In this document: positions 21,235 to 31,295 of the stretch, one piece after another
Layout of the letters: the number at the start of each line of letters is the position of its first letter
How positions within the stretch are numbered: position 1 is the stretch's first letter
Assembly: GCF_900109175.1 (NCBI RefSeq)
Contig: NZ_FNZE01000015.1
Coordinates: 1 to 64,000, forward strand
Length of the DNA stretch: 64,000 bases
DNA from: Pseudomonas linyingensis
GTDB taxonomy: Bacteria; Pseudomonadota; Gammaproteobacteria; Pseudomonadales; Pseudomonadaceae
Reading direction: 5' to 3'
Made by a program: the position numbers and the translations under genes
Notes under the pieces: model-generated
What the model was told of the DNA's origin: nothing
What the model saw: only the letters and a program-made list of their open reading frames with translations
Database searches by the model: none

Positions 21235-22329
21235 ATGTTGAGCAATTCCCGCAGCTGGCTGTGGCTGGCGGCCGTGGTCCTGTTTGGCTGGCTGGTTCAC
21301 CAGCTGCAGCCAGTCCTGATGCCGTTCCTGGTCGGCGTATTGCTCGCCTATCTGGGCGATCCGCTGGTTGACCGCCTGGAGGCGCGTGGACTGACGCGCA
21401 CCTGGGGGGTGGTGGCGGTGTTCAGCCTGTTCAGCCTGATCCTGTTGATCCTGCTGCTGGTGCTGGTGCCGCTGCTCGGCAGGCAGCTGCTGCGCCTGTA
21501 CGAACTGGTGCCGCAGATGCTCGACTGGCTGCAAGTGGCGGCGCTGCCCTGGATCCAGCAACAGCTTGGCCTGCGCGCCGACTTCTGGCAGCTGGATCGG
21601 TTCAAGGCGCTGTTCACCGAGCATCTCGGCCAGGCGGGCGACATCGCCGGCATGCTGCTGGCGCAGGTCACGTCCTCGGGCCTGGCGCTGCTGGCCTGGA
21701 TCGGCAATCTGCTGCTGATTCCGGTGGTGAGCTTCTACCTGCTGCGCGACTGGGACCTGATGCTGGCGCGCTTGCGCAGCCTGCTGCCGCGCAAGCGCGA
21801 GGGCCTGGTGGTGGCGCTGAGCAGCGAGTGCCATGAGGTGCTGGGGGCCTTCCTGCGTGGCCAGTTGCTGGTGATGCTGGCGCTGGCGCTGGTGTATGCG
21901 GCGGGACTGATGCTGGTCGGCCTCGAGCTGGGCCTGCTGATCGGCGTGCTGGCCGGACTGGCCAGCATCGTGCCGTACATGGGTTTCGTGGTGGGGATCG
22001 TTGCGGCGCTGGTGGCGGTGCTGTTCCAGTTCGGCCTCGACTGGGTTCCGCTGTTCGGCGTGCTGGTGGTGTTCACCGTCGGCCAGTTGCTCGAGGGCAT
22101 GTGGCTGACGCCGCTGCTGGTCGGCGATCGCATCGGCCTGCATCCGGTGGCGGTGATCTTCGCCATCCTCGCCGGCGGCCAGCTGTTCGGCTTCACCGGC
22201 GTGCTGCTGGCCCTGCCGGTGGCGGCGGTGATCATGGTGCTGCTGCGCCATGTGCATGACTTCTATAAACTGTCGGCACTATACGGAGAGTCAGGCCGCG
22301 ACTCTCAGGAGTCGTCAGAGTCCCCATGA
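21235..22329 (+). CDS. AI-2E/PerM family membrane permease
   Basis: 364 residues, polytopic. TM segments are visible around 5-35 (two helices), 55-80, 145-170, 200-260 and 280-330 (for example LILLILLLVLVPLLG, VMLALALVYAAGLMLVG, ALPVAAVIMVLL). The family signature SFYLLRDWD and the C-terminal GDRIGLHPVAVIFAILAGGQLFGF are present. Members include AI-2 exporters and sodium/proton antiporters; the substrate here cannot be told. ATG at 21235 is supported by GGAG 7 nt upstream. Its stop overlaps the hda start by 4 nt (ATGA). Confidence 0.88.
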   Translation: MLSNSRSWLWLAAVVLFGWLVHQLQPVLMPFLVGVLLAYLGDPLVDRLEARGLTRTWGVVAVFSLFSLILLILLLVLVPLLGRQLLRLYELVPQMLDWLQVAALPWIQQQLGLRADFWQLDRFKALFTEHLGQAGDIAGMLLAQVTSSGLALLAWIGNLLLIPVVSFYLLRDWDLMLARLRSLLPRKREGLVVALSSECHEVLGAFLRGQLLVMLALALVYAAGLMLVGLELGLLIGVLAGLASIVPYMGFVVGIVAALVAVLFQFGLDWVPLFGVLVVFTVGQLLEGMWLTPLLVGDRIGLHPVAVIFAILAGGQLFGFTGVLLALPVAAVIMVLLRHVHDFYKLSALYGESGRDSQESSESP

Positions 22330-23030
22330 AACCCATCCAGCTGCCTCTGGGGGTGCGTCTGCGTGATGACGCCACCTTCGCCAATTTCTACCCCGGGGCC
22401 AACGCGGCCGCGCTGGGTTACGTCGAGCGCATGTGCGAGACGGATGCCGGCTGGGCGGAGAACCTGATCTACCTGTGGGGCGCCGAGGGTGTCGGGCGCA
22501 GTCACCTGCTGCAGGCCGCCTGCCTGCGCATGGAGCAGTTCGGCGGGCGCGCGGTGTATCTGCCGCTGGATGCGGTGGCCATGTACGGCCCGCAGCTGCT
22601 GGACAACCTCGAGCAGTGCGATCTGGTGTGTATCGACGAGATCGACCTGATCGCCGGCCACCCGACCTGGGAAGAGGCGCTGTTCCACCTGTTCAACCGC
22701 CTGCGCGATGCCGGCCGGCGCCTGCTGCTGTCGGCCTCGGCGCCGCCGCGCGAGCTGGCGATCAAGCTGCCCGACCTCAAGTCGCGGCTGACCCTGGCGC
22801 TGGTATTCCAGCTCCACGGTCTGTCCGACGAGGAAAAGCTGCGCGCCCTGCAGTTGCGCGCCTCGCGGCGGGGCCTGCATCTGACCGACGAGGTCGGTCG
22901 CTTCATCCTCACTCGCGGCTCGCGCAGCATGAACTCGCTGTTCGACCTGCTCGACCAGCTCGACCACGCCTCGCTGCAGGCACAGCGCAAGCTGACCATT
23001 CCCTTCCTGAAAGAAACTCTTGGCTGGTGA
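22326..23030 (+). CDS. hda: Hda, DnaA regulatory inactivator
   Basis: 234 residues, AAA+ fold homologous to DnaA domain III without the DNA-binding domain. The N-terminus MKPIQLPLGVRLRDD contains the QLPL clamp-binding motif, which tethers Hda to the DNA polymerase sliding clamp. The Walker A region (WGAEGVGRSHLL) departs from the GxxGxGKT consensus: the Lys position is Arg-Ser, as is common in pseudomonad Hda. Walker B is LVCIDEIDLI. Hda promotes ATP hydrolysis by DnaA and so limits re-initiation. The 4-nt overlap with the upstream permease gene indicates coupling. Confidence 0.93.
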   Translation: MKPIQLPLGVRLRDDATFANFYPGANAAALGYVERMCETDAGWAENLIYLWGAEGVGRSHLLQAACLRMEQFGGRAVYLPLDAVAMYGPQLLDNLEQCDLVCIDEIDLIAGHPTWEEALFHLFNRLRDAGRRLLLSASAPPRELAIKLPDLKSRLTLALVFQLHGLSDEEKLRALQLRASRRGLHLTDEVGRFILTRGSRSMNSLFDLLDQLDHASLQAQRKLTIPFLKETLGW

Positions 23031-23113
23031 TTCGGGCGTAGAGCGGGGTGGGCTGCAAGCCGTAACTCGACTACCAGCCGCCATACCAGCAAAGTGATGC
23101 CTACAGCATCCTT

Positions 23114-23145
23114 GGCGGGTTACGCCGCATAGCGGCTAACCCGCC
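23114..23145. repeat. REP-like palindromic element
   Basis: Arms GGCGGGTTA (23114-23122) and TAACCCGCC (23137-23145), extended by GCCGC/GCGGC, form a hairpin with a 3-nt loop. It lies in the gap between the convergent hda and DUF2069 genes. The sequence is typical of the short repeats scattered through Pseudomonas genomes; this is the only copy noticed in the window. Confidence 0.7.
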
Positions 23146-23152
23146 CTACGCA

Positions 23153-23560
23153 TCATTCCCCAGCCAGCTTGCGGTCGTACTGGAAGCGCCAGCGGGTGTA
23201 GAGCAGGGCGCTGCAGAACAGGGCCAGGCTCACGCCGGCTTCCAGCCAGCCAAACAGCTCGCGGCCCGGCTGGAAGGCGGTGACCACTCCCTGGATGAAG
23301 TACAGGTTGAGCACATAGCAGGCCCAGGCATGCACGCGGGCGTTGCCGAGCAGCATGCCCGGGGCGAGGATCGCCAGCGGCACCAGGTGCACGCCGAGGA
23401 TCACCCAGGGGCGCGCGCCGTGCAGGTCGACCAGCAACAGGTACCAGACGCCGAGCAGGCCGATCAGGGCCACGAAGAGCGCCAGGCTCAGCCAGCGAGA
23501 GAGGCGCAGGCGCGGTTCCAGCCAGTCCAGCGTCGGCAGCGGTTTGTTCTTCCTGGCCAT
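23153..23560 (-). CDS. DUF2069 small membrane protein
   Basis: 135 residues with about four TM helices (LSLALFVALIGLLGVWYLLL, WVILGVHLVPLAILAPGMLLG, VHAWACYVLNLYFIQGVV, AGVSLALFCSALLYT). Inner-membrane protein of unknown function (DUF2069). Its ATG follows the wrbA stop by one base, so it is translated with wrbA from the arsC-wrbA-DUF2069 transcript. Confidence 0.85.
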   Translation of the reverse strand: MARKNKPLPTLDWLEPRLRLSRWLSLALFVALIGLLGVWYLLLVDLHGARPWVILGVHLVPLAILAPGMLLGNARVHAWACYVLNLYFIQGVVTAFQPGRELFGWLEAGVSLALFCSALLYTRWRFQYDRKLAGE

Positions 23561-23561
23561 G

Positions 23562-24542
<981 letters not shown>

Positions 24543-24605
24543 CTAACCGCGTCGGCGCATGCCCCTGAACTTTCCGGGGTGCCGTTTGGATACCAAGGAG
24601 TGGCA

Positions 24606-25844
24606 ATGTTCGAACACCTGCAGGTGGCGCGGCGCTTCGTCGTCCATCTGGTCCGCCGTTTCTTCGCCGATCGCGGGCCGCAGAGTGCGGCGGCACTGAC
24701 CTACACCACGCTGTTCGCGGTGGTGCCGCTGATGACCGTGACCTTCGTCATGCTCGCCGCGGTGCCGGCCTTTCGCGATCTTGGCGAGCCGATCCAGGCG
24801 TTCATCTTCCGCAACTTCGTGCCTTCGGCGGGCGAGCAGGTGCAGGAATATCTGCGCGTGTTCAGCATGCAGGCGCGCGAGCTGACCTGGATCGGTGTCG
24901 CCGTGCTGGTGGCGACCGCGCTGCTGACCCTGTACACCATCGAGGATGCCTTCAACCATATATGGCGGGTGCGTCGGGCGCGGCGCGGGCTGTCGAGCTT
25001 CCTGCTGTATTGGGCAATCCTCAGTCTCGGCCCGTTGCTGCTCGGCCTCGGTTTCGCCGCCGGCACCTACGTCACCTCGCTGCAGCTGATCTCCGGTCCC
25101 CGTGCGCTGCCGGGGGCGGGAACCCTGGTGGGCCTGATGCCGCTGCTCACCGGCATCGCCGCCTTCACCCTGCTGTATGCGGCGGTGCCCAACACCCGGG
25201 TACCGCTGCGTCATGCGCTGCTCGGCGGCTGCTTCAGCGCCCTGGCGTTCGAGGCGGCCAAGGCGCTGTTCGCCCTGTACGTCGGTCTGTTCCCCGGCTA
25301 CCAGCTGATCTACGGCGCCTTCGCCGCCGTACCGCTGTTCCTGTTGTGGATCTATCTGGCCTGGCTGATCGTGCTGTTTGGCGCCGAACTGGTCTGCCAT
25401 CTCGGTGCGTCGGGCTACTGGCGCAGCGTGGCGCGGCCGCCGCTGGTGAATCTGCTTGGGGTGCTGGCGCAGTTGTTCGCCTACCAGCAGAGCGGTCGCG
25501 CCCTGTCGCGTGTGGCCCTGGCGCGCGCTGGCTGGGCGCTGGACGAGGATGAGTGGGCGCCGCTGATCGAGTTTCTCGAGCGCGAGCGTCTGGTGACGGC
25601 CACCCGTGGCGGTGACTGGGTGCTCTGTCGCGATCTGTCGCAGATCTCGCTGCAGCGGCTGCTCGAGCGCAGCCCGTGGCCGTTGCCGGCGCTGACCAGC
25701 CTGCCGGAGTCGCTGCCCGACAAATTGCGCGCGCCCTGGTATCCGCGCCTGCTCCATGCCTTGCAGGCGCTGGAGCAGGCGCGTGCCCAGCAGCTCGGCG
25801 CCAGTCTGGCGGATTGGCTGGGCGGGGAGACGCCGGAAGGCTGA
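24606..25844 (+). CDS. YihY/BrkB family inner-membrane protein
   Basis: 412 residues. A family-typical start ([27 protein letters not shown]) is followed by about six TM helices ([70 protein letters not shown]) and a ~130-residue cytoplasmic C-terminal extension that looks like a winged-helix fold. Older annotations call this family ribonuclease BN, which is incorrect for the membrane proteins. Its true role is uncertain. ATG at 24606 is set by AAGGAG at 24596-24601. Divergent from arsC-wrbA. Confidence 0.88.
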   Translation: MFEHLQVARRFVVHLVRRFFADRGPQSAAALTYTTLFAVVPLMTVTFVMLAAVPAFRDLGEPIQAFIFRNFVPSAGEQVQEYLRVFSMQARELTWIGVAVLVATALLTLYTIEDAFNHIWRVRRARRGLSSFLLYWAILSLGPLLLGLGFAAGTYVTSLQLISGPRALPGAGTLVGLMPLLTGIAAFTLLYAAVPNTRVPLRHALLGGCFSALAFEAAKALFALYVGLFPGYQLIYGAFAAVPLFLLWIYLAWLIVLFGAELVCHLGASGYWRSVARPPLVNLLGVLAQLFAYQQSGRALSRVALARAGWALDEDEWAPLIEFLERERLVTATRGGDWVLCRDLSQISLQRLLERSPWPLPALTSLPESLPDKLRAPWYPRLLHALQALEQARAQQLGASLADWLGGETPEG

Positions 25845-25857
25845 ATGTCGCGCGGGT

Positions 25858-26247
25858 TCAGGCGATGTTCAGTTGTCGGGACGGGGCGGGTTCGATGGGT
25901 TGCACGAAGATGTCCTCGACCTTGATGCTGTGCGGTACCACCGCGCAGCGCAGGCGCAGCTCGACGCCTTCGAGCGCCTTCTGTAGTGGCAGGCGGGCGA
26001 CCCCGGAGAGCAGGATGCGCTGCTGCGGATCGATGCGGCCGTGGTCGATCGGGACTTCACGAGACTGGTCACCGTCGAGATAGCTGACGATCAGCGATAC
26101 CGGCAGGTTGCTGAGACCGGGCAGATGCAGCCAGGCGGCGACTTCCAGCTCGACGACGCGGTTGCCCCGGTTGCCGCTGTGCTTGCGGGCCGCGTCCAGT
26201 TGAGGTGTGCTCAAGGCATGGAGCAGCTGGTCGTGGTTGGAAAGCAT
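25858..26247 (-). CDS. Conserved hypothetical protein
   Basis: 129 residues from ATG at 26247 with AGAGGT upstream. No signal peptide, TM segment or recognised domain. It is beta-rich, with a middle segment reading LPVSLIVSYLDGDQSREVPIDHGRI, and cytoplasmic by default. It converges with the YihY gene (13 bp between stops) and is divergent from the thioredoxin gene. Function not recognised. Confidence 0.65.
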   Translation of the reverse strand: MLSNHDQLLHALSTPQLDAARKHSGNRGNRVVELEVAAWLHLPGLSNLPVSLIVSYLDGDQSREVPIDHGRIDPQQRILLSGVARLPLQKALEGVELRLRCAVVPHSIKVEDIFVQPIEPAPSRQLNIA

Positions 26248-26397
26248 GCGGACCTCTGATGGCAGTTGAGTTGGCGTCAGAATTATAAAAAGCCCTGCGG
26301 GGTGGAGACTGTGGTTCAGCACGATGCTGCAGGTGACCGGGTACGCAATTTGCGCGCGGACCCTGCGCGAGAGACGAGCGAATGGGAGCGGGTAGCT

Positions 26398-26871
26398 ATG
26401 GGGATGTCATGGTCGCGGGTGCTGCTGTCGGGTGTCAGCTTGCTGCTGGCCGGTTGCGGCGAGGCCGACTGGGGCGTCGATCAGCACGGGCGCCAGGTTG
26501 CGGCGGCCGAGCTGGAGGGGCGTTGGCTGGTGATCAACTACTGGGCGGAGTGGTGTGGTCCCTGCCGCAAGGAAATTCCCGAGCTGAACGGCCTGGCCGA
26601 GGAGCTGCAGGCGCAGCAGGTGCGGGTGCTGGGGGTGAATTTCGATGCCCTGCAGGGCGAGGAACTGCGCACGGCGGCCGAGCAACTGGGCATCCGCTTC
26701 ACCGTATTGGCCAGTGACCCTGCGCCGCGGCTGGGGTTGACGCCGAGCCAGGTGTTGCCGGTGACCTGGCTGATCGATCCGCAGGGCCGGGTGCTGGAGC
26801 AGCTACCCGGCGAGCAGACGGGGGCGGGGCTGAAGGCCCGCTTGGCGGAGCTGCGCCGCCCGGCGGATTAA
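26398..26871 (+). CDS. TlpA-like thioredoxin lipoprotein
   Basis: 157 residues. The signal peptide ends in a lipobox (LLLAGC, lipidated Cys20), so the protein is membrane-anchored and periplasmic. The redox motif WCGPC spans 52-56 and the cis-Pro is in QVLPVTWLIDPQG. The length and the RWLVINYWAEWCGPC start fit the TlpA/ResA group that reduces periplasmic disulfides, for example in cytochrome c assembly; no cytochrome genes are nearby. ATG at 26398 has GGGAG about 10 nt upstream, and a second ATG two codons later is possible. Its TAA shares the TTAA palindrome with the stop of the convergent lipoprotein gene. Confidence 0.9.
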   Translation: MGMSWSRVLLSGVSLLLAGCGEADWGVDQHGRQVAAAELEGRWLVINYWAEWCGPCRKEIPELNGLAEELQAQQVRVLGVNFDALQGEELRTAAEQLGIRFTVLASDPAPRLGLTPSQVLPVTWLIDPQGRVLEQLPGEQTGAGLKARLAELRRPAD

Positions 26872-27821
26872 CCGTCGCTGCCAGGGGCCGCAGCGGCTCG
26901 CCCGGCATCCTTGAGCAGTGCCTGGACCAGCTCCTGCTGCAGTTCCGGGTCGTTGCGGGTGAGTTCGAGCAGGCTCTGCTCCAACTCGCTGGCTTCCTCT
27001 TCCAGGCCCAGTTCGGACAGGCGCTTGACCCGATGGACCCAGCGCGCCACGTCACTGTCTTCGAGGTCTTCGTAGATCAGCGTGTGGGCTTCCTGCAGGC
27101 GCCCGCGCAGCGACCGGCTGACCAGCAGGGTGAGGTCGGCGCGGGTCTGGTCCTGAGGATCTTCCACGCTCAGTTGCAGCTTGCCGATGGGCCCCAGATC
27201 CTGCTCGGCGAACGGACTGTCCAGCAGGTTCAAGCGCAGCACGCCGTGGCGGTTGGTGGTCAGTTCGTGGGTCTGCTCGCCGGCCGTGACCAGCACCGGG
27301 CGTTCGGCCCAGGGCAGGCTGGAGTATTCCAGGCGGGTTTCGCCCTGCTGTTCGTCCACGGCCGCCAGGTTCTGCTGTGCGCGACCATTGGATTCGGCGT
27401 TCATGAACGGGTTGAGGCCGGCGAAGCCGTAGCCGATCCAGCCGCGGGTGGCGCTTTCTGGCAGACGGCCGAGCAGCGGCACGTTGAGCACGTTGGCGCC
27501 GATGCCGGCGACCACCGCCAGTGCGCCCAGCGGGATCTCGTAGAGTTCGCGCCAGGGCTGGTAGGGGGTGTAGCGCTGGTAGCGGCGGGTCACCTCGAAC
27601 GGGGTGACCTCGAAGGTCTTCTGCTCCTGGACGCGCACACGGCGTTGCGGCAGCTCGAGCTGCAGCGAAGTACCGGCGTCGATCTGCAGGCTGTGGTCGA
27701 GCAGCTTGCGCTCGACCCGCTCCTCGAGTTCGCTGCGCTGGGGCAGCTGGTTGGCACAACCGGTGAGGAACACGGCGCCGCACAAGGCGGCGCCGGCAAG
27801 GCGATGACAGCGTCTGGGCAT
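26868..27821 (-). CDS. Lipoprotein of unknown function
   Basis: 317 residues. Lipobox FLTGC with lipidated Cys22. The N-terminal mature region is charged and beta-rich; a hydrophobic stretch near 98-120 (IPLGALAVVAGIGANVLNVPLLG) could be a membrane-associated helix. The last ~90 residues are helical and acidic (ELGLEEEASELEQSLLELTRNDPELQQELVQAL). No catalytic motif. It starts 8 bp after the proS stop on the same strand and could be co-transcribed with it. The function is not recognised, although the position next to proS is, as I recall, conserved in pseudomonads. Confidence 0.78.
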   Translation of the reverse strand: MPRRCHRLAGAALCGAVFLTGCANQLPQRSELEERVERKLLDHSLQIDAGTSLQLELPQRRVRVQEQKTFEVTPFEVTRRYQRYTPYQPWRELYEIPLGALAVVAGIGANVLNVPLLGRLPESATRGWIGYGFAGLNPFMNAESNGRAQQNLAAVDEQQGETRLEYSSLPWAERPVLVTAGEQTHELTTNRHGVLRLNLLDSPFAEQDLGPIGKLQLSVEDPQDQTRADLTLLVSRSLRGRLQEAHTLIYEDLEDSDVARWVHRVKRLSELGLEEEASELEQSLLELTRNDPELQQELVQALLKDAGRAAAAPGSDG

Positions 27822-27829
27822 GATCTCTT

Positions 27830-29545
27830 TTAACGGTTGAGGCGGGCAGCGAGGAAGGCCTGGATCTCGGCGAGCGGAACGCTCTGCGCCTCGCTGTCGC
27901 GACGGCCCTTGTATTCCAGAACCGACTCGGCGAGGCCGCGTTCGCTGACCACGATGCGGTGCGGGATGCCGATCAGTTCCATGTCGGCAAATTTGACGCC
28001 CGGACTGGTCTTCTTGTCACGGTCGTCGAACAGCACTTCGTAGCCGGCGGCGGTCAGTTCGGCGTACAGGCAGTCGGCCGCTTCCTTGACGGCGGCGTTC
28101 TCGTACTTCATCGGCACGATGGCGATCTGGAACGGCGCCAGCGCCTCGGGCCAGAGGATGCCGCGTTCGTCCCAGTTCTGCTCGATGGCGGCAGCCACCA
28201 CGCGGGAGACGCCGATGCCATAGCAGCCCATGGTCAGGGTCACCGGCTTGCCGATCTCGTTGAGCACGGTCAGCTTGAGCGCCTCGCTGTACTTGGTGCC
28301 GAGCTGGAAGATGTGGCCGACCTCGATGCCGCGCTTGATCTCCAGGGTGCCCTGGCCATCCGGGCTGGGGTCGCCGGCGACCACGTTGCGCAGGTCGGCC
28401 ACGGTCGGCAGCGGCAGGTCGCGCTCCCAGTTGAGGCCGAAGTAGTGCTTGCCGTCGACGTTGGCGCCGGCCGCGAAGTCGTTGATCAGGGCGACCGAGC
28501 GATCGATCACGCAGGGGATGCTGAGATTCAGCGGGCCGAGCGAGCCGGGACCGGCACCGATGGCGGCGCGGATCTCGGCCTCGGAGGCGAACACCAGCGG
28601 GCTGGCGACCTGGGCCAGGTTGGCGGCCTTGATCTCGTTCAGCTCGTGGTCGCCACGGACGATAAGGGCGACCAGCTGGCCCTCTTCGGCGCCGTGCACC
28701 ACCAGGGTCTTCACGGTGTTGACGATGGCCACGCCGAACTGGGCGACCAGCTCGTCGATGGTCTTGGCATCCGGGGTGTCGACCAGGCGCAGCTCCTCGC
28801 TGGCGGCGCCGCGGGCGGTCTCGCGTGGGACGGCCTCGGCCTTCTCGATGTTGGCGGCGTAGTCGGAGCTGTCGCTGAAGGCGATGTCGTCTTCGCCGGA
28901 CTCGGCCAGCACGTGGAACTCGTGGGAGCCGGTGCCGCCGATGGAGCCGGTGTCGGCCTGCACCGGACGGAAGTTCAGGCCCAGGCGGGTGAACACGTTG
29001 CAGTAGGCCTGGTGCATGCGGTCGTAGGTTTCCTGCAGCGACTCCTGGTTGAGGTGGAAGGAGTAGGCGTCCTTCATCAGGAATTCGCGGCCGCGCATCA
29101 GGCCGAAGCGCGGACGGATCTCGTCGCGGAATTTGGTCTGGATCTGGAAGAAGTTGATCGGCAGCTGCTTGTAGCTGTTCAGCTCGTTGCGTGCCAGGTC
29201 GGTGATGACCTCTTCATGGGTCGGGCCGACGCAGAACTCGCGATCGTGGCGGTCCTTGATGCGCAGCAGCTCGGGGCCGTACTGCTCCCAGCGCCCGGAC
29301 TCCTGCCACAGCTCGGCCGGCTGGATCGCCGGCATCAGCACCTCGAGGGCACCGGCGGCGTTCATTTCCTCGCGCACGATGTTCTCCACCTTGCGCAGTA
29401 CGCGCAGGCCCATCGGCAGCCAGGTGTACAGACCGGAGGCGAGCTTGCGGATCATCCCGGCGCGCAGCAGCAGCTGGTGGCTGATGACCACGGCGTCGGA
29501 GGGGGTTTCTTTCAGGGTCGAGATCAGATACTGGCTGGTGCGCAT
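27830..29545 (-). CDS. proS: Prolyl-tRNA synthetase
   Basis: 571 residues, the bacterial-type class II ProRS. Motif 1 ([27 protein letters not shown]), motif 2 ([34 protein letters not shown]) and motif 3 ([17 protein letters not shown]) are intact. The insertion between motifs 2 and 3 is the YbaK-like editing domain that hydrolyses Ala-tRNA(Pro). The anticodon-binding domain is C-terminal. ATG at 29545 gives the standard start [18 protein letters not shown]. Full length with no anomaly. Confidence 0.96.
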   Translation of the reverse strand: MRTSQYLISTLKETPSDAVVISHQLLLRAGMIRKLASGLYTWLPMGLRVLRKVENIVREEMNAAGALEVLMPAIQPAELWQESGRWEQYGPELLRIKDRHDREFCVGPTHEEVITDLARNELNSYKQLPINFFQIQTKFRDEIRPRFGLMRGREFLMKDAYSFHLNQESLQETYDRMHQAYCNVFTRLGLNFRPVQADTGSIGGTGSHEFHVLAESGEDDIAFSDSSDYAANIEKAEAVPRETARGAASEELRLVDTPDAKTIDELVAQFGVAIVNTVKTLVVHGAEEGQLVALIVRGDHELNEIKAANLAQVASPLVFASEAEIRAAIGAGPGSLGPLNLSIPCVIDRSVALINDFAAGANVDGKHYFGLNWERDLPLPTVADLRNVVAGDPSPDGQGTLEIKRGIEVGHIFQLGTKYSEALKLTVLNEIGKPVTLTMGCYGIGVSRVVAAAIEQNWDERGILWPEALAPFQIAIVPMKYENAAVKEAADCLYAELTAAGYEVLFDDRDKKTSPGVKFADMELIGIPHRIVVSERGLAESVLEYKGRRDSEAQSVPLAEIQAFLAARLNR

Positions 29546-29586
29546 GGGCTGGAGAATCCGGTTTCGCTGAGCGGAAAAATGCCCGC

Positions 29587-29592
29587 ATTGTA
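29587..29592 (-). promoter_or_regulatory. Possible -10 box of the proS promoter
   Basis: TACAAT on the minus strand about 42 bp before the proS start codon, in otherwise GC-rich DNA. The -35 region is weak. Confidence 0.35.
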
Positions 29593-29644
29593 CGGCGCGG
29601 GTCTGGTGGCGTACAGGGCAGGGGGATGGGCTGTACTGGGGTGG

Positions 29645-29677
29645 AAAAGCGGAAGCCCGGCGCGGGGCCGGGCTTCC
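29645..29677 (-). terminator. Rho-independent terminator of the porin gene
   Basis: An 11-bp stem (29651-29661 with 29667-29677) with a 5-nt loop; on the minus strand it is followed by GCTTTT. It lies 25 bp beyond the porin stop codon and insulates proS from porin transcription. Confidence 0.85.
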
Positions 29678-29702
29678 GTTGCAGCGAGTGAACTGCTGGG
29701 CG

Positions 29703-31034
29703 TTACAGGATGCTCAGCGGGTACTCGGTGATCACGCGGATTTCGTCGAGATCGTTGCCCAGGGCTGCATTGCCTGCGTCGTTGGCGCGCCAGGTAGAGT
29801 GACGCACGCGGATCGACAGGTCCTTGGCGGCGCCTTCCTGGAACACGTACTTGGCTTCCAGGTTGCGCTCCCACTCTTCGCCACCTTCACCGAAGTAGGT
29901 GTAGGCGCCGGTCGGGTCGGCATCGGTGCCGTCGATGTCCTCGCCGGTGATGTAGCGGGCCATGAAGCTCAGGCCCGGTACGCCGTAGGCGGCCATGTCC
30001 AGGTCGTAGCGCAGCTGCCAGGACTTCTCGTTCGGGGCGTTGAAGTCGGAGTACTGCACCGAGTTGGCCAGGAAGATCGAGTCGCCGGCGTTGCGGCCGT
30101 CCATGGAGATGTAGTCGAACGGGGTGTCGCCGTCGACCTGCTGGTGAGCCAGGGTGAGCTTGTGCGCGCCCAGGGTGTAGGCGGCGGACAGCGACCAGGT
30201 GGTGTTGTCGATCTTGCCGGCCTTCTCGTCACCGGTCTCGCTGGTGTCGTAGACGTTGGCGTCGAAGGTCAGCGCCTGGCTGCCGCTCAGCGGGATGCTG
30301 TAGTTCAGGTTGGCGTAGTACTGGTCCCACACGTCTTCCAGCTGGGCACCATAGAGGGTGGCGCTGAAGTTGTCGCTGAAGGCGTAGGTACCGCCCAGGT
30401 AGTCGGCGCTGTTGGCGCTGAAGCCAAGGCCGTCGTAGGCAGTGGTGATCTCGCCGTCGCTGTTGGTTTCGCGGCTGCCGTCGCGGATGGCGGTGAAGTG
30501 GCCGGCGTCGAGGCTCAGGCCGTCGATCTCGCTGCTCAGCAGCTGGAAACCGGTGGCGGTGCCCGGGAACAGGCGGGCGGTGCCGGTGGCGAACACCGGG
30601 GAGGCCGGGATCAGGTTGCCGTATTTCAGCTCGGTGTTGGAGATGCGCGCCTTCACGGCGCCGCCAGCGTAGGAGTAATCGTCCTGGGCGCGGCCGTCTT
30701 CGCTGGAAGTGGGCAGCAGGCCGGTGCCGCTGGTACCGCCACCGCTGTCCAGCTTAATGCCCACCGCGCCATGCGCGTCGACACCGAAGCCGACGGTGCC
30801 CTGGGTGTAGCCGGACTCGAAGGTGGCCAGAACGCCGTGGGCCCACTCTTCGCGGTAGCTCTGGCCGCCAGTGTTGTTACGGAAGTCGCGGTTGAAGTAG
30901 TAGTTCTTGTTCAGCAGAACCAGACTGCCGTCCTCGACGAAGCCTTTCGACTCGGACTGCGCGCTGGCCATGGCCAGCTGGGAGGTGCTCGCGGCGATGG
31001 CGAACGCGATGGCGCTCAGTTTCATCATTTGCAT
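29703..31034 (-). CDS. OprD-family outer-membrane porin
   Basis: 443 residues with a signal peptide ([23 protein letters not shown]). The OprD/Occ family pattern is unmistakable: [22 protein letters not shown] at the mature N-terminus, [37 protein letters not shown] and a C-terminal EYPLSIL ending in Leu. It forms an 18-stranded barrel for small basic or carboxylate substrates; which Occ subfamily cannot be decided by eye. ATG at 31034 is preceded by AAGGGG at about 11 nt; ATG at 31028 is an alternative. A proS-oprD neighbourhood is also, as I recall, found in P. aeruginosa. Confidence 0.92.
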   Translation of the reverse strand: MQMMKLSAIAFAIAASTSQLAMASAQSESKGFVEDGSLVLLNKNYYFNRDFRNNTGGQSYREEWAHGVLATFESGYTQGTVGFGVDAHGAVGIKLDSGGGTSGTGLLPTSSEDGRAQDDYSYAGGAVKARISNTELKYGNLIPASPVFATGTARLFPGTATGFQLLSSEIDGLSLDAGHFTAIRDGSRETNSDGEITTAYDGLGFSANSADYLGGTYAFSDNFSATLYGAQLEDVWDQYYANLNYSIPLSGSQALTFDANVYDTSETGDEKAGKIDNTTWSLSAAYTLGAHKLTLAHQQVDGDTPFDYISMDGRNAGDSIFLANSVQYSDFNAPNEKSWQLRYDLDMAAYGVPGLSFMARYITGEDIDGTDADPTGAYTYFGEGGEEWERNLEAKYVFQEGAAKDLSIRVRHSTWRANDAGNAALGNDLDEIRVITEYPLSIL

Positions 31035-31113
31035 ATCAGGAATAGCCCCTTGGTATTTTTTTTGAAGTGTTTGTGGCTCTGCGAGCACAGTCTGGCAGAG
31101 CACTACTTTCTTA

Positions 31114-31132
31114 TTGTCGGCGACAACTTATA
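31114..31132 (-). promoter_or_regulatory. Porin promoter -10 box with an overlapping palindrome
   Basis: Minus-strand TATAAG (plus 31127-31132) could be the -10 of the porin gene, about 95 bp before its ATG. It directly abuts the perfect inverted repeat TTGTCGGCGACAA (31114-31126), which would lie across the transcription start, a usual place for a repressor site. Confidence 0.4.
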
Positions 31133-31140
31133 TCACGCTC

Positions 31141-31280
31141 CTTAAGTAGCACGGAAGTACGGGCAGACCACGCTGGTCGGTCGCCTTGGGAGTGCTGCCA
31201 GTCACGGGAAGTGACGTCCGTCTCACCGTGCTTAAGACTGCGTTAAGTCAGTCGCCGCAGAATCGCCTCCATACCTTAAG
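31141..31280 (+). promoter_or_regulatory. PmrA/QseB-type box and extra CTTAAG half-sites upstream of the acyl-metabolism operon
   Basis: CTTAAG (31231-31236), five bases, then GTTAAG (31242-31247) matches the direct-repeat layout known for PmrA/QseB-family regulators (repeat period 11 bp). Further CTTAAG copies lie at 31141-31146 and 31275-31280; the last starts 33 bp, three 11-bp steps, after the GTTAAG. The only OmpR-type regulator in the window is encoded at 35718, just downstream of the operon this region should control. Layout seen; regulator assignment inferred. Confidence 0.6.
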
Positions 31281-31295
31281 ACGAGAGGCCTTGTC

